Below, piece by piece: positions 35,806 through 44,131 of a DNA stretch of 64,000 bases. The notes under the pieces are model-generated. The model was not told the DNA's origin and did no database searches. It saw only the letters and a program-made list of their open reading frames with translations. The stretch lies in assembly GCF_016653315.1 (NCBI RefSeq), contig NZ_NHSH01000070.1, forward strand, positions 1-64,000, read 5' to 3'. Numbering within the stretch: the first letter of the stretch is position 1; each line of letters begins with the position of its first letter. Position numbers and translations under genes: made by a program. The stretch is from Halochromatium roseum (lineage in GTDB: Bacteria; Pseudomonadota; Gammaproteobacteria; Chromatiales; Chromatiaceae).

Positions 35806-37002
35806 CTACTCATCATGCAGCGCCGCCACCGGGTCGAGTGCAGCGGCGCGCAGGGCAGGGAGCACGCCGGCGAGCAGGCCGATGCTGGCGGCGGTGACCT
35901 CGGCGATGAGCACGAAATCCCAGGCGGTGTGGGTCGGTAGTGCTGGTACCAGCAGGCCGATGAGCCAGGCGCCGCCGGCACCGATGATCAGCCCCGCTAG
36001 GCCGCCGAGCAGCGCCAGTAGTAGGGCTTCGAGCAGGAACAGGCCCATGATCTGGTCGCGGCTGGCACCGAGCGCGCGCAACAGACCAATCTCGGCACGG
36101 CGCTCGCGCACGGCGATGGTCATGATGGTGAGGATGCCGATGCCGCCGACCGCGAGCGAGATCGCACCGAGCGCGCCAACGACCAAGGTCAGCACATTGA
36201 GCACCGAGCCCAACACCTCGAGCATCTGATCCTGGGTGGTGATGCTGAAGTCTTCATGCTGGTGGCGGCGGATCAGCAGCTCGCGCACGCGCTCGGCCAC
36301 CGCGCTGCTATCGGCGGCGCGATCGTAGAGCAGGTCGATCTCCATCAGCCCGTCGCGGTCGAACATCGCCAGCGCCCGCTGCACCGGGATGAAGACCGTA
36401 TCGTCGAGATCGAAGCCGAGCATCTGGCCCTTGCGCGCCATGACTCCGATGACGCGGAACGGCTCGCCGCCAACGCGGATGCGCGCGCCCAAGGGTGAGT
36501 GGCTGCCGAAGAGTTCCTCGCTCAGCGTGGCACCGAGCACGGCGAACGGCCGGCCGCCACCGCTGTCCTCGGGCAGAAAGCGGCCGATCGCCGGGCGCAT
36601 GGCCCAGATCTCGGGCACCTTGGGGCCGGCGCCGAAGACCAGGGTACGCCGGCTGCGACCGCCAGCCTCGACCGCGGCATTGCCCTGCACCACCGCCACC
36701 ACGGCCTCGACATCGGGCACCTGCTCGAGCGCATCGGCGTCGGCCAGGCTGAGCGGGCGCACGGTTGAGAGCATGGCGCCAGACAGGCCCAGGGTGCTGG
36801 TCTTGCCGGGTGTGACCGCGATCAGGTTGGTGCCGAATTGGCTGAACTCGGCGAGTACGAAGCGGTGGATGCCTTCACCGATCGCGGTGAGCAGCACGAC
36901 GGTGGCGACGCCGATGGCGATGCCGGTGATCGTCAGCAGACTGCGCCCGCGCTGGGCGCGCACGGCGGTCAGGACATAGGTGGCGACATCGGGCGCTCTC
37001 AC
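35806..37002 (-). CDS. MacB/FtsX-like ABC transporter permease (second permease)
   Basis: The 398-residue protein starts at a GTG (MRAPDVATYVLTAVRAQRGRSLLTITGIAIGVA). It has the MacB layout: one N-terminal membrane helix, a periplasmic domain of about 200 residues (FAVLGATLSEELFGSHSPLGARIRVGG), then three C-terminal helices with the conserved RRAEIGLLRALGASRDQIMGLFLLEALLLALLGGLAG coupling region. It presumably pairs with the ATPase and fusion protein encoded at 44.6-46.5 kb, or with the first permease as a heterodimer. It is separated from that permease by a broken JAB-like gene. Confidence 0.8.
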   Translation of the reverse strand: MRAPDVATYVLTAVRAQRGRSLLTITGIAIGVATVVLLTAIGEGIHRFVLAEFSQFGTNLIAVTPGKTSTLGLSGAMLSTVRPLSLADADALEQVPDVEAVVAVVQGNAAVEAGGRSRRTLVFGAGPKVPEIWAMRPAIGRFLPEDSGGGRPFAVLGATLSEELFGSHSPLGARIRVGGEPFRVIGVMARKGQMLGFDLDDTVFIPVQRALAMFDRDGLMEIDLLYDRAADSSAVAERVRELLIRRHQHEDFSITTQDQMLEVLGSVLNVLTLVVGALGAISLAVGGIGILTIMTIAVRERRAEIGLLRALGASRDQIMGLFLLEALLLALLGGLAGLIIGAGGAWLIGLLVPALPTHTAWDFVLIAEVTAASIGLLAGVLPALRAAALDPVAALHDE

Positions 37003-37207
37003 TTCGATGGTGTCGCAATGACGATCGAAACAATTGACTTTCGCTCGTGATCAACAGCTGCAAGATCGGTATCGAAGTCAGCCACCCGGCGGCGGTCGAA
37101 CACCCCATCCTGCGCATCATCTCTCGCTGCTCATGCCTGAGAATGAAAGCCTGCTCAGGCGCACCGGTATCTAACTGCTGATCGACGCAGGCCAGCTTGC
37201 CGATGGC
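37003..37207. other. Spacer without a recognised gene
   Basis: The stretch between the permease start and the next small gene has only short open frames with no recognisable content. It may hold the permease promoter, now that the exporter operon is interrupted. Confidence 0.3.
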
Positions 37208-37411
37208 TCAAGCAACCTCCCGCCGACCCGCTTCATGCAGCGCTTTGAGCTGCTGCAGCGTTTCTTCCGCAAAATGCAGCGCATCAGCGGCCTCGAATCG
37301 GTCTGGAAAGCGGGCAACTTCATCACGCATCTTGTCACGAAAAACCTCCCAATCTGCCAGCTCTAGGCTTGAAGGCTCCTCGTAGATATACATCATCTGT
37401 CTATCCGCCAT
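37208..37411 (-). CDS. Small hypothetical protein next to JAB-like gene
   Basis: The 67-residue acidic protein begins MADRQMMYIYEEPSSLELADWEVF and contains a helical region (RFEAADALHFAEETLQQLKALHEAG). I do not recognise a family. Its start overlaps the end of a frame encoding the C-terminal part of the broken JAB-like gene (VLQWRIDR), on the same strand, so the two may have formed an operon. Confidence 0.45.
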   Translation of the reverse strand: MADRQMMYIYEEPSSLELADWEVFRDKMRDEVARFPDRFEAADALHFAEETLQQLKALHEAGRREVA

Positions 37412-38012
37412 TGCAACACCCTCTTAGCCATGTCAATCACAGCGTCAGTATTCGCGGAGTACTGAATCTGCCCCTGTTTCGTCATCAGCAAGGCCATCGC
37501 AACCTGCCATAACCCTGCTCGCGTCGTCGCCTCATCGACTTCACCTTACTTCACCGCCTTCACAATGGCTGTTGTGATTTGAGCAAAGGCGTCGTCAACA
37601 GCCGCGCGAGCCTCCAGAAGCGTTCGTGCTTTTCCAGATCGCTCGGCACTAAACCAGCCTCCGCGGTGTCCGTGGGCGTCTACGCGCGAAATGTCGCGCG
37701 GGTCAGCAACAATAACAAGTCTTGCCGGCTCAAGCTGTCACCAAGCGGGTGGTTGTGATGAACCACCACCATGCCAGACGCGTTCTCAAACTCAGGCACC
37801 TTGAGCCTGTCGCTGTGAGACCCGCCAAACTCGACCGAGCGCCCATCCATAAACACCGCCACGGCATGCTCGCGCCCATCGGCCTTGCCTTTTCTGACAA
37901 CAAGATCGCGTGCTTCGTTGTGTCCAGCACCCAGATCAACGGGTGTTAGATCGCCGGCCAGCAAGGCTAATTCTTCAGAGTGCAATATCGGCACGATCAC
38001 CGCCCTCAACAC
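37401..38012 (-). pseudogene. JAB/MPN-type metallopeptidase-like gene, broken
   Basis: Reading leftwards from a GTG at 38012, the frame gives MLRAVIVPILHSEEL and then VVVHHNHPLGDSLSRQDL, a HxHP...S..D pattern of JAB metallopeptidases. At about 37690 the frame stops, while the adjacent frame continues sensibly (ADPRDISRVDAHGHRGGWF, then LEARAAVDDAFAQITTAI). An in-frame TAA follows near 37548, after which coding-like sequence resumes (GLWQVAMALLMTKQGQIQYS). One frameshift and one stop thus break the gene. Its role is unknown. Confidence 0.5.
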
Positions 38013-38217
38013 CTAATCCGGTATCCCGCTGGCCGCACCACATTGAATATCTCCAGCTAATCAGTCCCATGAGTATGGTATCCGTCTTCGCCTTGCTGCT
38101 CGTTACCTTGGCTACCATCTTCGGCTCCAGCGTACGTACGCAGTTAAGCTGCGCCTACATTCTTGTGCGGCTGGAGGCGATTGGCCTTGGCGTCGAGTAG
38201 CAGCGCAGTCAGCAAGC
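38013..38217. other. Spacer without a recognised gene
   Basis: I see no gene, RNA or convincing terminator between the JAB-like fragment and the first permease. Short frames here lack recognisable content. Confidence 0.3.
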
Positions 38218-39435
38218 TCAACGCCCAGACAGCGCGACCACGGGATCGAGCCGTGCCGCGCGCAGTGCTGGCAGCAGGCCAAACAGGAGCCCGCTCCCCA
38301 CCGAGACCAATCCGGCGGCCAGCGGTGCCCAGGGCGGCACTTGGAGCTGAAAGCCGGTCAGCTGCAGATTGAGCTGGAGATTGACGGCGTCGATGCCCAG
38401 ATAGGCCAGCGCGATCCCGCTCAGCGCGCCGGCTCCGGCGAGCAACAGTGCTTCGGTGAGAAATAGCTGCACCAGATCCCGCTCACGCGCGCCCAGCGCC
38501 TTGAGCAGGCCGACCTCGGCGGTGCGTTGCGCCACCGAGACCAGCATCACATTCATGATCAGCACCCCGGCCACCAGCAGGCTGATGGCGGCGATGCCGG
38601 CCACCGCCAGCGTCAGGGCGCCGAGGATGCGGTCGAAGGTGCCGAGCAATGCATCCTGGGTGATGACGGTGACATCGTCCTCGCCCTCGTGACGCTCGCG
38701 AATGATACGTCGGATGTCATCGGCGGCGGCCTCAAGCGCGGCCGGGCCGCTCGCCTGCGCCAGGATGCGGAACAGCGAGGGGTTGTCGAACAGGGCCTGC
38801 GCGGCGCTGACCGGGATGATGGCGGAGTCGGCGAGATTGCTGCCGAGCGAGACCCCGCTCGCCTGCAGCAGGCCGATGATGCGGAAGCGACGGTCGCCGA
38901 TGCGCAGGCGTTGGCCGATCGGGCTTTGGTTGCCGAACAGCGCCTCGGCCAGGGTTTGGCCGATAACGGCGGTGGGCACGGCCCGCTCCGGATCACCCGG
39001 CGGCAGAAAACGACCCGCGGCCAGGCTGAGATGGCGCACCTCGAGGAAATCCGCCGTGGTGCCGATGATGGTCACCTCGCGCTCCAGACTGCGATAGGAG
39101 ACCGGCGCCTCCCCGGCCGCGAGTGGGGCAACCCGCTCGATGAGCGGTGAGCGCAGCAGCGCCAGGGCATCGTGCAGGGTCAGGTCGCGGGGCGTCTCGC
39201 CGAGCAGCGGCGGCGCGCCACCGCGGGTCTCGTTGCGACCAGGCATGACGATCAACAGCTGGGTGCCGAGCCCGCTGAATTCGTCGAGCACGTAGTGGCG
39301 CGCGCCTTCGCCCAGCGCGGACAGGACCACCACGGCGGCGCTGCCGAGCGCCACCGCCAGCAGGGTCAGCCAGCTGCGGGTGGCATGGGCGGTCAGCGTG
39401 CGCGTCGCGCTGCTCAGGATGTCAGCGAGGCGCAT
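38218..39435 (-). CDS. MacB/FtsX-like ABC transporter permease (first permease)
   Basis: The ATG at 39435 gives a 405-residue permease starting MRLADILSSATRTLTAHATRSWLTLLAVALG. It has a single N-terminal helix, a large periplasmic domain (VIGQTLAEALFGNQSPIGQRLRIGDRRFRIIG) and three C-terminal helices with AEVGLLKALGARERDLVQLFLTEALLLAGAGALSG. The longer open frame to 39540 encodes part of an ABC-ATPase remnant, not permease. Next to the intact ATPase at 44.6 kb there is a second, truncated copy of this permease start, which shows that the gene originally followed that ATPase. Confidence 0.82.
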   Translation of the reverse strand: MRLADILSSATRTLTAHATRSWLTLLAVALGSAAVVVLSALGEGARHYVLDEFSGLGTQLLIVMPGRNETRGGAPPLLGETPRDLTLHDALALLRSPLIERVAPLAAGEAPVSYRSLEREVTIIGTTADFLEVRHLSLAAGRFLPPGDPERAVPTAVIGQTLAEALFGNQSPIGQRLRIGDRRFRIIGLLQASGVSLGSNLADSAIIPVSAAQALFDNPSLFRILAQASGPAALEAAADDIRRIIRERHEGEDDVTVITQDALLGTFDRILGALTLAVAGIAAISLLVAGVLIMNVMLVSVAQRTAEVGLLKALGARERDLVQLFLTEALLLAGAGALSGIALAYLGIDAVNLQLNLQLTGFQLQVPPWAPLAAGLVSVGSGLLFGLLPALRAARLDPVVALSGR

Positions 39436-39580
39436 CGCCGAGGACGGCTCCGTCGTCCATCTGGATGCGCCGTGGCGCGCCGCCAGGGTCTCGGTCAACC
39501 GCGCTTGGCGCGGCTTGAGTGGCCTGCTGGCCAGGATCAACGGCGGCGCGACGTTCTCGATGGCGGTCAGCTCGCATTGC
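39422..39580 (-). pseudogene. Internally deleted ABC ATPase remnant
   Basis: The minus strand carries two pieces of the ATPase encoded at 44624-45310: LILASRPLKPRQARLTETLA (bases about 39490-39560), and the C-terminus RRIQMDDGAVLGDAPR ending at 39422. The roughly 225 bp that would encode the signature and Walker B motifs are missing. The start codon of the permease overlaps its end by 14 bp, exactly as at the intact ATPase copy. It marks one edge of an insertion into the exporter operon. Confidence 0.75.
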
Positions 39581-40092
39581 TGTTATCACTCGGTCAATGC
39601 TAAGCATCACACTAGCAGACATCAAAATCAGAGGCCACAAGGCTTTCTGTCAGTGACGACCCTATCTCGGCCTAGTCCCCTTAGGCTCGTTTGGATTTCC
39701 TATCCGTTTCTATCCGTTATAATTTGGCCCAGCACCATCCAGCACAATGATCCACCGGAGATCATGATGTCAGCCGAACCTCAACCGCATCTCTGTTCCT
39801 AAAAACCTAAACAAAATTGCTTATGCAGCTTTTAGGCATTTCGCTCTCCGTTGATAACACCCTTGCGGGTGAGCAACTGGAGTCCTGGTTGAGCAGTCCC
39901 AACCGAATGGCCGGTCAACACCGGCAACATGGGCAGTTTCAGCCGTCGAAACCCAGCTTGCGCCATAAAAATTGCCTCGGCGTTCATCCTGAACAGAGAA
40001 CAACCTTGCGATTCGACTTCGACTCTGACCATGGAATGCGAAACCTTCGCGCTTGTAGATAACCTATCTACAGTAGAAAATTTTGATAAAAA
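39581..40092. other. Non-coding stretch at the island edge
   Basis: About 500 bp without a convincing gene. A minus-strand frame at 39832-40032 (FRMNAEAIFMAQAGFRRLKLP) may be a relic of some coding sequence, but I cannot assign it. AT content rises toward the Uma2 start at 40093. Confidence 0.35.
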
Positions 40093-40677
40093 ATGAATGA
40101 AAAATCAAGAACTGTTTTTTGCTCCTTCGACGACTGGCTCGCCATTGAGCGAACCGCCACCGATCAGCGCTGCGAATACGTCGCCGGTGAGGTCTTTGCG
40201 ATGGTCGGCGGCAGCGAGGAGCATAACCTCATCACGCTCAATGTCAGCGCCGAGCTTCGCAACCAACTCAAGGGCCGACCCTGTCGCGTCTACCCAAGTG
40301 ATATGAAGGTCCATATCGCCGCCGCCGAGGTGGGGGCCTATCCGGATGTGATGGTGATCTGCGGCGAGCGCGACTTCCACGACGGATGGCGCGACGTCGT
40401 CACCAATCCAACGCTGATCGTCGAAGTGCTCTCGGACTCCACCGAAGCCTATGATCGCGGCGACAAGTTCCGCTACTACCGAAGCCTGCCAAGCCTGCAA
40501 GCTTATCTGCTGCTGTCGCAGGATCGGATACAGGCCGAGCTATTCATCCGTCAGTCGGACGGAACCTGGATTCTGAGCACCTATCAGGAGTCCTCGGAAT
40601 CCATCCCGCTCTCCGTGATCGAGGCCGAGTTGTCGCTGGCCGAGGTCTACGACAAGGTGGAAGGGATCAGCGGTTAG
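40093..40677 (+). CDS. Uma2 family (DUF820) putative endonuclease
   Basis: The 194-residue protein has the PD-(D/E)xK-like pattern of the Uma2 family: RCEYVAGEVFAM near the start, YPDVMVICG, LIVEVLSDST and DRGDKFRYYRSL. Uma2 genes are abundant in cyanobacteria and purple sulfur bacteria, often in many copies; their function is not settled, although they are annotated as restriction endonuclease-like. The 3' 417 bp are repeated almost exactly at 44132-44548 as a truncated copy. Confidence 0.85.
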   Translation: MNEKSRTVFCSFDDWLAIERTATDQRCEYVAGEVFAMVGGSEEHNLITLNVSAELRNQLKGRPCRVYPSDMKVHIAAAEVGAYPDVMVICGERDFHDGWRDVVTNPTLIVEVLSDSTEAYDRGDKFRYYRSLPSLQAYLLLSQDRIQAELFIRQSDGTWILSTYQESSESIPLSVIEAELSLAEVYDKVEGISG

Positions 40678-40720
40678 GGTTTACCCGCGAATCCCGCTAC
40701 AGCGAGACCAGCAAACCAAG

Positions 40721-41272
40721 ATGGAAGCCGTCGAGCTAAAGACCGTTCATGACCTACTGCAGCACTCAGAGGAGCGCGTGGAATTGATCGGCGGAGACAT
40801 TGTGCGACGGCCAATGACGCGGTTCGCGCATGCACGGGTGCAGAGCAAGACCGATCGCACCCTTGGCCCCTTCGCCGACGATACCAGTCCGAGGGGCTGG
40901 TGGATCCTGACCGACGTCAGCGTCGCCTACGAACCCCACGAGTGTCCCTCTCACGATTTGGCCGGCTGGCGTCGCGAACGGTTGCCCAAGCCACTCGACG
41001 GCGTCATCGACCTGCCGCCGGACTGGGTCTGCGAGATCGTCTCGCCAGGCCATGAGAAGAAGGACAGGATCACCATCCCACTGCTCTTGCAGCGTCATCG
41101 CGTCCCTTGGTTTTGGCTGATCTGGCCCGAGCAGCGAACGCTGATCGCGCACGCGTTAGAAGACGGCGGCTATCGGGTGGTTGCAAGGCTCACGGCGACG
41201 GATCGCAAGCCCGTGCGGGTGCCGCCCTTTGAGGCCATGGCGCTCGACTTGGCGGGGATCTTTGAAGGATAG
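40721..41272 (+). CDS. Uma2 family (DUF820) protein, second type
   Basis: The 183-residue protein is a different Uma2 subtype from its neighbour (LLQHSEERVELIGGDIVRRPMTRFAHA; DLPPDWVCEIVSPGHEKKDR; VPWFWLIWPEQRTLIAH). It has the WVCEIVSP core strand, but the Lys usually found after DR is replaced in DRITIP, so catalytic competence is uncertain. It follows the first Uma2 gene by 43 bp and could be co-transcribed. Confidence 0.8.
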   Translation: MEAVELKTVHDLLQHSEERVELIGGDIVRRPMTRFAHARVQSKTDRTLGPFADDTSPRGWWILTDVSVAYEPHECPSHDLAGWRRERLPKPLDGVIDLPPDWVCEIVSPGHEKKDRITIPLLLQRHRVPWFWLIWPEQRTLIAHALEDGGYRVVARLTATDRKPVRVPPFEAMALDLAGIFEG

Positions 41273-41274
41273 CG

Positions 41275-41457
41275 GGCCTGCCGTGCTGCGAGTTGTTGTT
41301 TGAAATGGGCTTTGCCTTTGAGCAGCCACAGGGGGAGCGCGAACAGCCAGAGCGGGTTGCGTTTCAGGAGCAGCAGCAGGGATTGGATCAGCAGATCGGT
41401 GTGGATCAGGGTGCTATCCAGATCCACGCACAGCGGGCGCGTCTGCAAGGCCGTCAT
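41275..41457 (-). pseudogene. 5' fragment of a HAD-type phosphatase gene
   Basis: The minus strand encodes MTALQTRPLCVDLDSTLIHT, followed by a hydrophobic stretch (LLLLLKRNPLWLFALPLWLLKGKAHFKQQ). DLDSTL is the HAD superfamily nucleophile motif, and this arrangement resembles the N-terminus of HAD-UbiA prenyltransferase fusions. Homology stops within about 60 residues at the Uma2 gene end, so only the 5' end remains. Confidence 0.6.
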
Positions 41458-41527
41458 GCGTTTGCGTCTCCGTGCAGGTGTCGTCGTGTTCCGGTGAGTT
41501 CCAGCCAGCCCGGATGTAGGTCGCTGC

Positions 41528-41837
41528 TCATGGCGGTATGAGCCAATCTTCGATTCTGAGGTTTGGAACGCGGGAAAATTCATCGACATTATTCGTTACG
41601 ACGGTCACCCCGTGCGTCAAACCAATCGCGGCAATCTGAATGTCATAGGGGCCGATTGGAGTACCTTGGCGCGCCAGATAGGCGCGCAACTCGCCACAGC
41701 GAAAAGCGGCTTCGTCGTCGAAAGGCTGCGTTGCAAGGCTGCTGAAGAAGGCAATCAAGGCGGCTTGGTTTTCCTTCACTCGCTGACTTTTGCAGGCGCC
41801 ATACCAAAGCTCGGCTTTTACGGGGCTACATATCGAT
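41528..41837 (-). pseudogene. N-terminally truncated VapC-type PIN toxin
   Basis: The minus-strand frame reads LSICSPVKAELWYGACKSQRVKENQAALIAFF, then GTPIGPYDIQIAAIGLTHGVTVVTNNVDEF, which is the C-terminal two thirds of a VapC/PIN-domain RNase. The N-terminal strand with the first catalytic Asp is missing: similarity ends at about 41837, at the junction with the next gene. A GTG at 41779 could start an 83-residue product, but this would lack part of the active site. No VapB antitoxin is visible. Confidence 0.7.
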
Positions 41838-41839
41838 AG

Positions 41840-42127
41840 ATGACAAAGCAGAGATCCAGCCTGCTTTCGCTTGATGAGATCAAGACCTCAGCAGCCCGCT
41901 ACGCTTCAAAGGCCGCCTGGCTACGCGGAGATCCAGCCGCCTACCAAGCCGCGAAGCGTCGGGGCCTGTTCGACGAGGTCTGCGGCCACATGCCGCCCAC
42001 TCCATTAAAACTCTCTCTTGAGGATCTGATCGCTTTCGCCGCACCTCACCAGACCCGAGGTGACTGGCAGAAAGCGGACCAAAGCGCTTACGTCTGCGCC
42101 TATCGTCGTGGTGTCCTCGATGTGGTC
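41840..42127 (+). pseudogene. Fragment with two homing-endonuclease-associated-like repeats
   Basis: The ATG at 41840 begins MTKQRSSLLSLDEIKTSAARY. Two related repeats of about 45 residues follow: AARYASKAAWLRGDPAAYQA and, in parallel, FAAPHQTRGDWQKADQSAYV, each ending in a GLFDEV or GVLDVV motif. Such repeats occur in phage and zinc-finger endonuclease-like proteins. The frame then runs directly into IS3 transposase sequence at about 42128, so this is the 5' part of a gene cut by the insertion sequence. Confidence 0.55.
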
Positions 42128-42742
42128 ATCCGTTTGGAGCATGGGTTTGCCTACCTGGTCGCGGTGGTGGATTGGTACTCGCGACGAGTGCTGACCTGGT
42201 GGCTGTCCAACAGCCTGGAAGCGGGGGCTGCAGGGACTGCCTGGAAGAGGCGCTGCGTCGCCACGGCAAGCCTAAGATCTTCAATATTGACTAGGGGTTG
42301 CAGTTCACGAGCGATGCCTTCACGTGGGTTCTGCTAGACGCCGGGATCGCCATCATTATGGGCAGACGGGGACGCGCGCTGGCCAACCTCTTCGTCGAGC
42401 GGCTGTGGCGCAGCGTGAAGTTCGAGGACATCTCCTTCAAGGGCTACGCCACCGTGCCTGAGGCACAGCTGGGGCTCACCGAGTACTTCACCTTCTACAA
42501 CGGAGGGCGGCCGCACCAAGGGTTGGGAAACCTCACCCCCGATGCGTTGTACAGTACGGGGGGAGGTGGCGTTGCCAGGATCGTGGATCGTTTTGGCTCG
42601 GCCGCAGGTTCGTCCCACGGATGCGCTACGCTCCGCCGGCGACGAACCTGCGGCCGAGCCGGGGAAGTGCCAAGGCGCTGCATTTAAAGCAACCGAAGCA
42701 GCTTAAACCCAGGACAAAACTGTCCTGGACATATGGGGTCCA
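42128..42742 (+). mobile_element. IS3 family element remnant with inactivated transposase
   Basis: The C-terminal integrase part of an IS3-type OrfB is recognisable: IRLEHGFAYLVAVVDWYSRRVLTWWLSNSLEAG, then in another frame CLEEALRRHGKPKIFNID. A TAG stop (base 42292) replaces the usual residue of D(Q)GxQFTS. The sequence continues to FVERLWRSVKFEDISFKGYATV and HQGLGNLTPDALY. At the right end, ggggtcca near 42735-42742 fits an IS3-type terminal repeat (TGGACCCC outward). The left end and OrfA are absent. At least one frameshift and one stop make it inactive. Confidence 0.7.
42595..42660. repeat. 20-bp perfect inverted repeat (hairpin) near IS3 end
   Basis: ggctcggccgcaggttcgtc at 42595-42614 is exactly inverted at 42641-42660, with a 26-nt loop. 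It would form a strong hairpin in DNA or RNA. It lies between the transposase end and the putative terminal repeat. It could act as a transcription block or as part of the element's end, or be a separate REP-like insertion. Confidence 0.75.
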
Positions 42743-42756
42743 CTTTAGCCTTCGTC

Positions 42757-43203
42757 TTAGCCCGCGACAGAGCGGCATTCAGCAGGGACAATATTCAGGC
42801 AATCTTCCGCGTTTGTAGTGCATTCCCAGATAACTGAATCATCAGCATTCATAGTTGGCGTAAGAATGATCTCACAAGCAGCCGTATCGCCAGCTCCTTG
42901 TGTTGAAGTAACCGTGATGGCTCCCGTAGTATCGTCGCAAGAAGATGAAGTGACATTATCAGTTGCAGTCGCTAAATTTGTATAGCCTGCGCAATTTCCA
43001 GTAGCGGCAATTGAACCGGCGTTGGCTATGTTTTCACTTATGGTAGCTTTAGCCGATGCGGCTGCAACGAGAGCTTCAGACACACGAGCACGCTTAGTAA
43101 AATCCTGATAAGCCGGCAATGCAATAGCCGCCAAAATGCCAATGATCGCAACAACGATCATAAGCTCGATCAAGGTAAATCCAGCCTGTTGCTTTTTTTT
43201 CAT
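42757..43203 (-). CDS. Type IV major pilin
   Basis: The 148-residue protein has a classic class-III signal: a short basic leader (MKKKQQAG), cleavage after Gly8, then [25 protein letters not shown] with Glu at +5 of the mature protein. The C-terminal part has four or more Cys able to form disulfides (a CEI...CTTNAEDC...ECRS pattern), as in major pilins of the PilA/PilE type. A sigma-54-like promoter lies upstream at 43282-43297. Assembly genes (pilB, pilC, pilD) are not in the window. It stands alone inside an accessory island. Confidence 0.9.
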   Translation of the reverse strand: MKKKQQAGFTLIELMIVVAIIGILAAIALPAYQDFTKRARVSEALVAAASAKATISENIANAGSIAATGNCAGYTNLATATDNVTSSSCDDTTGAITVTSTQGAGDTAACEIILTPTMNADDSVIWECTTNAEDCLNIVPAECRSVAG

Positions 43204-43281
43204 GGAATGTATCTCCGAGTGATAGTGAACAGGAACCGTCTGGCCAAGAAGGAAGGCGTTGCTGGTCCCGATGTTGATTTA

Positions 43282-43297
43282 AGCGATTTCTGTGCCA
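43282..43297 (-). promoter_or_regulatory. Sigma-54-type promoter of the pilin gene
   Basis: The minus strand reads tggcacagaaatcgct, matching the TGGCAC(N5)TTGC(A/T) consensus except for one base of the -12 element (TCGC for TTGC). It lies about 80 bp upstream of the pilin start, leaving a leader of roughly 65-70 nt. Pilin genes in Gammaproteobacteria are commonly driven by RpoN with PilR, so position and sequence agree. Confidence 0.7.
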
Positions 43298-43382
43298 TCA
43301 CTTGGCGTTTCTGAAAGTTATTGATTTATATAAACTCATTCTTCTTGAGAGTTTGAAAGGCGTATTACTGTCATACCTTTAC

Positions 43383-43424
43383 AGGTGTGACATGTGGGCT
43401 GATGTCACACCTCTAAAGATGTGA
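43383..43424. promoter_or_regulatory. Inverted repeat plus third half-site, putative operator
   Basis: aggtgtgacat at 43383-43393 is exactly inverted at 43402-43412 (atgtcacacct), with an 8-bp centre, and a related half-site gatgtgaca follows at about 43418. The group lies between the divergent pilin and HTH/Sel1 genes, about 90 bp upstream of the latter. It looks like a binding site for a dimeric regulator. Confidence 0.5.
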
Positions 43425-43513
43425 CAAACGGTGAAGGACTGGAAGCATCACGACGTTGCTGGCTATCATGATCCGAAGACATCTACCTATTTCGACCAAC
43501 CCAGGATTCCCCC

Positions 43514-44089
43514 ATGCCATCGATTAGTTTAAGCACGGCAAGCGCTGTTACTGGACTGACTCGGCGCACGCTGTGGCGCTATATTCATGGCGGCCGACTG
43601 AAACCGTTAGAGGAAACCTCGCAAGGGAACAAGACACAATTGGAACTGGCGGAGGTTGTGGCGCTGTGTGATGCTCCACTGGGGCAGGAAGACGAAGCCC
43701 TCGTCCTAGCTGCCGATGCTGGAGATCCTAAGGCACAGTGCGAACTAGGAATCTGGATGCTCGAACTCAAGCGCCCGAGAATCGCTCGCGACTGGTTCGC
43801 GAAAGCTGCACGGGCTGGACACGCAGATGCGATGTGTTATCTAGGGCGTGATCTGTTACTCGGTGATGGCGGCATCTATGACCAAGACGAGGGGATGCGC
43901 TGGCTACATCAGGCGGATGCGTTGAAGTTTCCGCTGGCTGTAGCGTTGGTTGAAGCGCTGCATCAGCCGAGCGGACGAGATGCGCGAAGGGCGAACGAAG
44001 AGCGGGTATTACGAGCCCTGATCGATAAGGTCGAGCGCAGGGTGTTGCGTGAGGCGCTGGAAGCAACAGCAAATCCCCCTACCGTCTAG
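43514..44089 (+). CDS. HTH plus Sel1-repeat protein divergent from pilin
   Basis: The 191-residue protein starts with a MerR/excisionase-like helix-turn-helix (STASAVTGLTRRTLWRYIHGGRLKPL), followed by Sel1-type repeats (LAADAGDPKAQCELGIWML; WFAKAARAGHADAMCYLGRDLLLGDGG). Sel1 repeats bind partner proteins. The combination suggests a regulator or adaptor. Its position opposite the pilin, with an inverted repeat between them, makes control of pilin expression a reasonable guess, but this is inference. Confidence 0.7.
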   Translation: MPSISLSTASAVTGLTRRTLWRYIHGGRLKPLEETSQGNKTQLELAEVVALCDAPLGQEDEALVLAADAGDPKAQCELGIWMLELKRPRIARDWFAKAARAGHADAMCYLGRDLLLGDGGIYDQDEGMRWLHQADALKFPLAVALVEALHQPSGRDARRANEERVLRALIDKVERRVLREALEATANPPTV

Positions 44090-44131
44090 ACTGCCGCTCT
44101 GAAGCAGATGGAGATGTTTGGCGAAATCAGC

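Noticed and set aside
39832-40032. A 66-codon leftward frame at the island edge
   Set aside because: It has some coding-like look but no motif, partner or ribosome-binding site that I could support.
41528-41779. A complete small VapC toxin gene
   Set aside because: In-frame VapC-like sequence continues upstream of this start, and the first catalytic region is missing, so it is a truncated gene.
42709-42728. Terminator hairpin of the pilin gene
   Set aside because: The 7-bp stem has no T-run on the pilin strand and fits the IS3 terminal sequence better.
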